DNA of 64,000 nt from NCBI RefSeq assembly GCF_949628215.1, contig NW_027441230.1:169381-233380 (forward strand), read 5' to 3'. Positions 55,966 to 64,000 of this stretch are shown piece by piece. The position numbers and the translations under genes are program-made. Source of the stretch: Phalacrocorax aristotelis (Eukaryota; Chordata; Aves; Suliformes; Phalacrocoracidae). Position 1 is the stretch's first letter, and every line of letters begins with the position of its first letter. The notes beneath the pieces were generated by a model. That model worked only from the letters and a program-made list of their open reading frames with translations, did not search any database and had not been told where the DNA came from.

Positions 55966-56291
55966 TGCTGCTTCTGACTCCGTGTAACACTACAGACTTT
56001 GGTAATGTTGGTTCCCTGGAAGACCCTGTGGGCGAGTGTACGGGCCTGCTGAGCCCAGCCTTAGGACCAGACCCACTGGCCGTGGAGCTGGTGATGTTGG
56101 AGGTGTCAGAGGAGAGAGCTGGAGCAGGGTCTGGTCGCCGCGGCACGGCGGGACCCGCACCTCCGAGCTCACTCAGCACACTGACGTACCTGCTGTCCAC
56201 CTGCATGGGAGAGCAGAACCGACCCTGGGCTGCTCTGCCAGGACGGTGGGATACAGCCCGTGGGAATCTGGAGAACGAGTGTACCTGTGAG
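55966..56291 (+). CDS. Putative exon of unknown gene, open (copy 2)
   Basis: The copy-2 form has TCA where copy 0 has TGA (S at ~56169) and lacks the extra base. 108 codons are therefore open from the acceptor to the donor, and the frame would enter after one base and leave in phase 0. The composition is acidic then Arg/Gly-rich, with a final ENECTCE. The minus strand is also open here, so coding direction is not certain. Confidence 0.35.
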
Positions 56292-57073
56292 GTCAGAGAT
56301 GGCGCATTTGACTCATGAGCAAAAGCAAAAAAGGTGCATTGGTATTTCAAGCATTTAGCTTTAAGTACTGTACGTTGACACATATCGGCCGTCGGTGGCT
56401 CACCCTCCACGCTAATCTTTCAGTCTCTTGGACCAGTACGTTCCCAAAGCAGCCCTCGAGAAGACAGGCTGTGTTTTACTTAAATCAGAGCTAATTGATG
56501 CTTAATTAGTGAATCAGTTTCTTAACCCAGAAAGCCAAAAGGATAAAGAACTCTCCCTAAGCATCCTTCTCATCTCAAAGACAGAGACAGGTGTTTTTGA
56601 AATATATTCACACAATATTTATATACTATAGACACAGCACAAAATGTGCTGCTTGCTTTTTTAAAATCCCAAAGTACTGACTTTGTTGCTTTCTTGGAAA
56701 ATTGAATTTTCAAAAGGCTGGGTTGGCCAATAAATTAGGAAGAAGTAAAACCAAGGTCAAGGTTAACAGTATGGGCGTGTAAAGAGAAAGAGGTTAAGCT
56801 GTGCGGACTGTCAACGAAGGGGAGGAACACCTTTGGAAAACAGCTAAATTTGTGCTGGCTGAAGGCAGCGGATCCCATTAAGGCCCCCGTGGAGTCTGAC
56901 TCACAAGGATCTTCTCAGAGCATGTCAGATGACACCGCGGGTGCCCAGGGCGTGGCCGTGGGGGCGTGGATGTGTTGTGAGGTCACAGACCCCGGTGTGC
57001 CACGCCGTGTTGTGCAGTGCTGTGCCGCAGGCACCGCTCCAGCAGTGCCAGCTGTGGCAGCAGCGGCAGCAGC

Positions 57074-60000
57074 ATGGTGCAGGCGCGGGGGGCCGTGGCC
57101 CCCACCCACCTATTTATCCTGCTCCTGATGGCCCTGCAAGCCTGGCAGGTCGGGGCTGCTCCGTGGCGAGCGTGGGGATTAGGTAGGTGGGCAGGCAAGG
57201 TCCAGCCCCAACCCTGGCAGCGTGGCACAGCACCCACGGCTGCTCGGGGTGACAGCGGGGCTGGGGTCGTGGTGGGGCAGGGCTGGGAGAGCAGCAGGGC
57301 CAGGCTCGGGCAGGTGAGTCGTGGCCAGGTCCACGGGCAGCTGGAGGCAGACGCTCCCCGGGGAGGCGCAGGGTTCCGTGGCCACTGCAGGGGCATTTTC
57401 CAGGTGAACGGTGGGGTCAGGAGCAGTGCCACGGGGTGAGAAGCTGCTGCTAGAGCTGGCCCTGTGCCGCCCTGCCCCAGGGCAGCCTTCCCCCAGCCTG
57501 CACGTTGGGGCCGGAGTGGCTGTGCAGAGGCCAGGCAATAGCCCGTGGGAGCGCTTCTCCTCCAGGCTGGTCACAGTCGTGCCGGGAGCCGTGGCTCTGC
57601 CGCTCCTGGCTGGGTCCTGGCTTTCAGCTTCAGGCACCTCTGTCCTTGGGAGATGCCCGCTTGGGAAGGTGGGAGCATTCCTGCTCTAGCCCTGCAGTGC
57701 TCTCCTTGGGTGAAGCCAGGTCCCCATGGGACACAGAGCCCCAGCCCACAGCCCGGGGCACGCTGCTCTTGAGGGGAGGGGAGGGACGAGTGCCATGGAG
57801 CAAGGCTGCGTTTGAACTGCATTCACTGCTGTTCAGAACTGAAGAAGTGCATTAAAATAGTTCATGGGAGCTTCTCTGTCCTGTGTTTACAGACATGGCT
57901 GGAGGCGATGGATATCCAGCTTCCCGTCTGGGTTCCCGGGCTGACACGCTGGGATATCGCATGGGTACGTCATGGCTTTTGACTTCCTTGGAGAGCTGCC
58001 AGCTCAGAGGCCAGACGTGAGCGAGACATCTCTTGCAGGCGTGACAATATAGGCCGTGTGCGCCACGTGGTTACACGATCCCCTCATACGTTCTCCTCTT
58101 CAGTTCTGACAGTGAATATCGCAATGTGTGATGGGAACTTCTTGTGGGGGTTTGGTTGCAGGTGTGGGTACAGGGAGGGCTTTTCCAGCTTCTGGGCTGG
58201 ATCCCGCGCTGGAGCTCCCCTGGCATCGCAGGGGTGAGTAGTCAGTCTTGACTGGCTGCACAGACTAAGCACTCTGTTTCGGTATTTTATCAGAGAGAAA
58301 TTTAACTGGCTACTTTCTGTTAAGGTCCCCAGAGAGCAAAGTATGAAGCTGAAAGAGGCAAATCTTCCCAGCGGTCATCAGAAGTCCTGAAGGAAATCCT
58401 GAAGGGCCTGGACAAGGAAGCACTTGGTGGGTATATATCACTCTTAAGCAGAAGACTTGGGAAGCTGAGGGTTTGATGCCTGTCTGGCCCAGCCGTAGCT
58501 ACACAGCAGGAAGGGATTGATCAGAGCCTCACTGCGGTGACACTCAGTTTCACGCCTTGCAGGCGCTGGTGAGCCACAGAGTGGCCCAGAGCCTCTGCTG
58601 CCAGTTGTGGTTCAAGCTGAGCCCCAGGGACAGCTGCCCGCCCCAGTTATACCCCTAGCGGTCAGAGCTGGACTGGGCAGACGTTGGTATCCAGCTGTCA
58701 GGGATGGGCAGCGCTCACGCCTTGAATGCGTGAGGGACTTGCCGAGGAGCTGATTCCTGACAAGCCGCGAGAGGGCCGGCACCCTGCCAGTCAGCGGAGG
58801 GGAGAGTGCCCTTGGCCGGCACAGAGGGTGCGCAGGCAGCTTGGGGTCGCTGAGACCGGCAGACTTTGCCTGCGCTGCAGGCAGCCCCTGGCCAGGATGG
58901 GAGCAGCCCCAGCTTCACAGCCGGTCCAGCCCCGCTGTTCTCCTTGATGGGCGAGGACTCTGAGTGACACCCTGGAGTCAGGGACAGGTGGGAGCTGGGC
59001 AGGCAGCTTGAGGCGGGCCGCCCAACTTGAAGGCAGCTAAAATGAGGGGCTGTGAATTCAGTCTCGCATGGTTTGGCTGTCTGTTTCCAGTTGTGTTTTA
59101 GATAACTTGGCTGTGGTTTTCCTCTTGTCTTGGGGGACTGTGGGCTCTTCCCCGCCACACGTGAAAGTGCCCAGAACATGGTTGCAAGAGCTTGCGGTTC
59201 AGTCCACCACGTGTGCCTGATAGCCTTACCGTGTGATGGAGTTGGCATGGTGGGACGTGCTTCTCAGAAGGGCTCTTTCCACGGCTGAACTTGCTACGGC
59301 ATCTTCCTGCCCTCTCTGCAGGGAGTCGTGTACCATCGTCCTGCCCTTTGCCCGAAATGCGCTCAGTGGAATGTGAACAAGATGGCATGCAATCCCCTAG
59401 CCTTTCAGCAGGTTGGGATTTGCTGTCTGTTTACATCTAATTATGTCTAATGAAACTGACCCGCTTTCTTTCTAAAGAGATGGACCGTGAGACTGCGGAG
59501 AGTGAGGCGCTTCAGGAAGCAGGCAGTCACGCGGTGCCAGTCTCTGGTGACAGAAGAGGGGCAATTCAGTCAGTGGAGGTGCCAGGTAATTGCTGTCCTT
59601 TGGTCATCCAGGGCCACAGGTCAAAATCTCTGGGTGTCTGCAGGCTCTTCCCCGAGTTCTCGCTACTGCACACCATGTCAGCAGCCAAACTCTTAGCAGA
59701 GAGCAAGTGTTCTAAAAGAAGGCAGGAGCAGCTCTGAGAGGATGACTCCCATCTCTGGGGTGTGAAGGTTATTGCCGTCAGTGTGCCAGAGACACGCTCG
59801 CTCGTAACCCTCTGCTGATGGCCTCATGAGTGTTCCCAAAGGGTCAGAGTGAGCCCCCAGGCAGCAGCTCTAGCAAGCCTTGCAAGGCGGAGGTGGGTGA
59901 GCGCAAAGGAAATTGTGTGCAGACGTGAAGGATCACCAAGAAGGGGGAGCAAACCCGTGACACTGGGAAAACTGGACTATGGGCATGCCAGAGCGTAAGC

Positions 60001-60738
60001 AAAGCTGCGAGGAGAAAGAGAGGCTCCAGAGTGTGTTGATTTGCAACGACCTTGGGAGCTTCCTTTGCTTCTCCTGAAGCCAAGGAAATGTGGCAGCCCC
60101 AGGATGTTCCGTGGCTCAGAGATGCTACCAAAGCGAGAATGAGCATTTCCTGGCAATGTCAGGCCTCCTGTGAGATGAGCAGTAGTGTGCAGGACACACT
60201 AACACACCGAATCATTCCTCCAGGCGTGGATGGCACGAGAAACACAAATGCTATGGATCCAAAAGATTTCCAGAAGTACTGCATAGAAGGCGCCGTGGCG
60301 GTCGTGGGCTCCATACTGCTTGGGATGGTTTTCTGTTGTGTGATCCGCCTGTGGAGGAAGAGAAGGCGGTGAGTTGGTGGCGGGGGGCAGGTGCAGCCAA
60401 ACTGCTGCGTTAGATGGCTGCTGTTAGCCATGAAGCATTTTGAGGTAGGGTATTCTGGCGTGCCGAGTTAGTTACTGGCCAAACAGGACTGAGGTTTCTG
60501 CTGTGAGGTGTTTTAACTGTCCTCTCAACCCATGGGCCCTCTTTTCTGCAACCTGTCCTCACTGTTGCAAGTATTAGTTAAAAGTGACCCTGCCTGGACA
60601 AGAGCAGACCCAGCAACAGACGTAGGCAGAGCAAAGTCAGGCAGGAAAACAAAGAGGGATGACGTTGCCGCAGAAAGTGAGAACTGCAATAGCGACATCT
60701 CCCTGCCAGGGAACCCAGCAGCAGAAATCACCCTGTGA
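57074..60738 (+). CDS. Seven-exon gene for unidentified type I membrane protein (copy 3)
   Basis: Exons are 57074-57182, 57893-57964, 58162-58233, 58325-58426, 59478-59585, 60224-60368 and 60585-60738, with intact phase and splice sites. It has Ser like copy 2 and an additional Ala-to-Asp change (GCC to GAC) in exon 5. A ~14-bp tandem insertion lies about 110 bases upstream of the ATG. The preceding sequence is the normal end of unit copy 2. Confidence 0.75.
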
Positions 60739-61426
60739 GGTGATGCTGTAATTTCCAGATGTTCACCTTGGCCAGGGTATCCCAGCAAGCCACACTGTGG
60801 TGAGCAACCTTCCCAGCTCTCAGCTCATGGGAGCAGAGCCCCAGCCGAGGGGTGCGGGGCGCCCCGTTTTCTGCACAGAGCTCTCTGTGCCCACAGCTCC
60901 CACGTGCAGCCGGGTGCCCCCATGCCATGGGGCGCGCAGCTCTGCCCCGCCACCCGCCCAGCACCGCAGCCGTGGCGGGGCCTCAGCAGCCTCCTCTCTC
61001 CGCAGGCGCCTCGCCGCAGCTTCGAGAGCCCGGCCCGACACCAGCAGCTGCCCCTCACACCCGGACACCTGGACTGCCCACCCCAGCACCTCCAAGAGCT
61101 GGACCCAACACCAGCAGCCGTCACGTGTGCCTGGAAAAGCGGCCCACCAGCTATGGAGCAGTGGCGGGGAACCAGCCTCCACCAGCCCGGACGGCCGCCC
61201 GGCCCGCCCGCCTCCGCCCCGGCCCAAATGGCTGTCCAGCTCAGCCAGCCAGGTGTTGCGGGACCGGCCCAGCACCCTCCGGGCCCCGGAGAAACGGCAA
61301 CCACCCCCTCGCCCCCCAAGCCCATTTCTCCAGCCCTCCTGCAAGGGCCTGGGGCAGTCCCGCCAGGATATGGATTTGGGGAGCGACGGTGAACGCGAGG
61401 GCCAATAGGGGAGTGACGACAAATAC

Positions 61427-62456
61427 AATTTCCTTCGATGACAAGGTCACGGACCTAGTTGGCCAAGAGAAGCCAGCTGATGTGATCTTTCTGGATTTCA
61501 GTAAAGCTTTTGATACTGTCTCTCACAGTCTCCTCCTGGGCAAAATGTCCAGCACACAGCTGGATAAACGCGTAACGCGGTGGGTGAGCAATTGGCTGGG
61601 GGGTCGGGCTCAAAGGGTTCTAGTCGATGGGGTTACATGGGGCTGGTGGCCAGTCACTAGCGGGGTTCCACAGGGATCCATCTTGGGGCCGGTACTCTTT
61701 AATCTCATTGTAAATGACTTGGATGCAGGACTTGAAGGAACGCTGATTAAGTTTGCTGACGACAAAATTGGGAGGAGCTGTTGACACTCCCGAGGGCAGA
61801 GAGGCCCTTCAGAGGGATCTGGACAGACTGGAGAGCTGGGCAACCACCAACCATATGAAGTTGAACAAGGCCAAGTGCTGGGTTTTGCACCTGGGGCATG
61901 GCAACCCTGGATGTACAGCCAGCGTGGGGAATGAGAGGCCGGAGAGCAGCTCTGCGGGGAGGGACCCGGGGGTTCTGGTCGACGGCAAGTTGAACACGAG
62001 GCAAGAGCGTGCCCTGGCAGGCAAGAGGGCCAACCATGTCTTGGGGTGCATCAAGCCCTGCGTTGCAGCCATGGAGAGAGGGGATTGTCCCGCTCTGCTC
62101 TGCGCTGGTGCGGCCTCACCTCGAGCGCTGGGTGCAGTTTTGGTTGCCGCAGTACATGAAGGATATAAAGTTACTGGAGAGTGTCCGGAGGAGGGCCATG
62201 GAGTTGGTGAAGGGTTTAGAGGAGAAGCTGTACAAGGAGCAGCTGAAGTCCCTTGGTTTGTTCAGCCTGGAGAAGAGGAGACTAAGGGGAGACCTCATCA
62301 CGGTCTGCAGCTTCCTCACAAGGGCAGGAAGAGGGGCAGGCGCTGATCTCTTCTCTCTGGTGACCCACGATAGGCCTGAGGGAATGGCAGGAAGATGTGC
62401 CAGGGGAGGTTTACGTTGGCCCACGGTGTCAATAAACCACGGCGCGGCAGAAAGCT
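61427..62456 (+). mobile_element. CR1 LINE ORF2 fragment (copy 3)
   Basis: This is the copy-3 equivalent of 12720-13750. It shares the frameshift and carries one Asn-to-Asp change (GTCGATGGG near 61625). Confidence 0.9.
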
Positions 62457-62484
62457 GCTATCAAGCCGTAACGGAGACAGCGTC

Positions 62485-62564
62485 TGTTCTGGTTCGGGCT
62501 GGGATGGAGTTAATTTTCTTCCTAGCAGCCCATACGGTGCCGAGTTTTGGATTTGTAACCAAAC
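62485..62564 (+). mobile_element. Short ERV-L-type LTR fragment (copy 3)
   Basis: This is the copy-3 equivalent of the LTR start at 231-310. Confidence 0.55.
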
Positions 62565-63688
62565 CGGTGTTTCAGCCATCGCTGAACCTGCTTCCGTGGC
62601 ACGGAGGCCTGCTCTGTTCAGACGCCGCCCTGCCACGGCCTGGCCTCCCGCCACCAGGCTTGGGGCGGCTGCACCCCGCTGGGGCCGGCAGTGCTGCAAG
62701 GTTTCGGGGGTGCTGCCTGGTGTGGGGAAAGGTGCCCGGTTTGGGGGTGTTTCTGCATTTGGCGGTTCCTTGTGGGCTTGGGGGACTCTTGGCAGGTTTA
62801 AGGTGTGCCCCTGGGCTTGGGGGTGTTTGTGGGTTTGGAGGCTGCCGACAGGTTTTGGGGGGTGTGCCTGGGTCTGCTGGTTGCTGCCAATCTTGGGGGA
62901 AACTTGAGGATTTGGGGGTGTTGCTGTGTGAGGTGCATGCTGCTGGGTCTGGTGGGTGCAGCCAGGTGTGGGGCGCCTCTGGATTTAGGGTTTGTTCCCG
63001 GACTGGGGCAATGCTACCAGGTCTAAGGGTTATTTTGGGTTTGGCGGCTGCCGCTGGGTTGACAGCAGCCTCTGTTCTGGTGGACACAAGCCCTGTCCCT
63101 GCAGCAGCGCCAGCAGTGCGTCTCGTAAGGCGCTGGGCACTGCTGTGGTCACGCTGCGCTCCCTGGCTGGTTGTTTCAGCAGCTGGGCCGCACGGCTGGC
63201 CTCCCTTGAGAGGCGCTGGGGTGCCACCCTCGGGTGGATTTCACTTGCTGTGTTTGAGGTGAAACTGTGTCTCTCATGTTCAGAGTGCTTTAGGATAGCA
63301 CACACCATGCCGGCTGCTCCGCCTTGGTAGTAAACAGTGTGTTTCTGTTTGTGGTTTCGTTGCGCCGTTCCTTCTTTTGAATCTCTGATGCGGATCACTC
63401 GGGGCCATTGGTGGAGGCTGGTTTTTGCACCGTGCCTGCTGTGTTGCTTGTCGGTGGTGCAGGAGGGGAGCCGGGCAGCGCTGCTCCACTGCTGCCCCAC
63501 TGCTGCTTGCTGGGGTAGCCGTGGAGGAAAGAGGCTTTAGGAAGTCCCTTCCTAAGTCCAGCGGAAGCTCAAGAGGTTTTCTGCCAGTGGAGTTCCTGCT
63601 CTGGATGAGGTTGCTGCCAGGCACTGACTTTGTGCAGCCTGTGCTCCTGTTGACTTGCTGCTCTGTGTCACAAAGCGGTTTGTCAGGC

Positions 63689-64000
63689 TTTTTTGGTTTC
63701 TGGTCCTTTCCATATAAGGCTATATTGGTCCAGTCCATATAAGGCTATATTTTTCCGGTCCATATAAGGCTGTATTGGTCCGGTCCATATAAGGCTATAT
63801 TTTTCAAGTCCATATAAGGCTATATTGGTCCTTTCCATATAAGGCTATACTTTTCCGGTCCATATAAGGCTAGATTGGTCCGGTCCATATAAGGCTATAT
63901 TTTTCAAGTCCATATAAGGCTATATTGGTCCGGTCCATATAAGGCTATATTTTTCTGGTCCATATAAGGCTATATTTTTCTGGTCCATATAAGGCTATAT
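63689..64000 (+). repeat. 25-bp satellite with a CArG box in every monomer
   Basis: After a short lead-in, twelve monomers follow at an exact 25-base spacing. CCATATAAGG starts at 63710, 63735, 63760, 63785, 63810, 63835, 63860, 63885, 63910, 63935, 63960 and 63985, and the array continues past the window end. Each monomer is CCATATAAGGCTATAT plus a variable nine-base linker of TTGGTCC.. or TTTTC... type. The ten-base core is a perfect CC(A/T)6GG box. The first monomers already match the consensus, so the array is homogeneous to its edge. Confidence 0.95.

Larger units (their letters stand above)
43360..56888 (+). repeat. Segmental duplication unit, copy 2 (complete, ~13.53 kb)
   Basis: This is the only complete unit in the window. 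Its left edge abuts ERV-L gag/protease sequence instead of the end of a preceding unit. Its right edge joins copy 3 head to tail. It shares private variants with copy 3 against copy 1: an extra GAA near 44299, CTGCCCGCCCC near 45091, and AGT instead of AAT in the fifth exon of the membrane protein gene. Confidence 0.95.
56889..63688 (+). repeat. Segmental duplication unit, copy 3 (proximal part)
   Basis: It follows copy 2 directly and matches copies 1 and 2 until GGTTTGTCAGGC at ~63688, where the 25-bp satellite begins. Private features are a ~14-bp tandem insertion near 56956 and a few substitutions, one of which changes an alanine to aspartate in exon 5 of the membrane protein gene. Confidence 0.95.

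Noticed and set aside
1-64000. CRISPR arrays, bacterial operons, tRNA or rRNA genes
   Set aside because: The sequence is clearly vertebrate. The direct repeats are satellites without spacers, and no clover-leaf or rRNA sequence was recognised.

Overview
The window looks like bird genomic DNA. The evidence is CR1 LINE fragments (reverse transcriptase blocks and the ATTCTATG-type 3' end), ERV-L-like retroviral pieces with an LTR starting TGTGCTGGTTTTGGCTG, and split exons that I recognise as AHCTF1/ELYS, FGFR3 and BBX. There are no bacterial-style operons. Almost all real coding sequence is in short exons bounded by AG/GT splice sites, so long continuous reading frames here are mostly chance. 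Very similar tandem copies, fragments of genes that sit on different autosomes in other vertebrates, ERV debris and a 21-bp A/T-phased satellite resembling known W-chromosome repeats suggest a W-like or other heterochromatic, ampliconic region. That placement is inference.

Layout. A ~13.53-kb segmental unit is arranged head to tail. Copy 0 is the distal part only (1-8200), copy 1 the proximal part (8201-16006), copy 2 is complete (43360-56888), and copy 3 is the proximal part (56889-63688), which ends in a 25-bp satellite running off the window. Between copies 1 and 2 lies an unrelated 27.4-kb block (16007-43359). It contains an ERV-L integrase remnant and LTR, a 4.9-kb 21-bp satellite with an inversion, a mostly featureless stretch, an orphan FGFR3 exon, a ten-exon 5' half of AHCTF1, a CR1 tail, and an ERV-L protease/RT remnant in the opposite orientation.

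Inside each unit, the proximal part carries a seven-exon gene for an unidentified 253-residue single-pass membrane protein (three copies here, all with intact phase). Then follow a GC-rich segment, a frameshifted CR1, a short LTR fragment and a G/T-rich minisatellite. The distal part carries an exon of unknown family, a minus-strand decayed coding repeat, two BBX exons, two opposed CR1 pieces and another unknown exon that is open in copy 2 but stopped in copy 0.

The most notable items are the multi-copy membrane protein gene, the open AHCTF1 fragment that stops where the beta-propeller should end, the 25-bp satellite with a perfect SRF CArG box in every monomer, and the bent-DNA type satellite with an 837-bp higher-order duplication and an internal inversion. 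Family names come from memory of these proteins; no database search was run.
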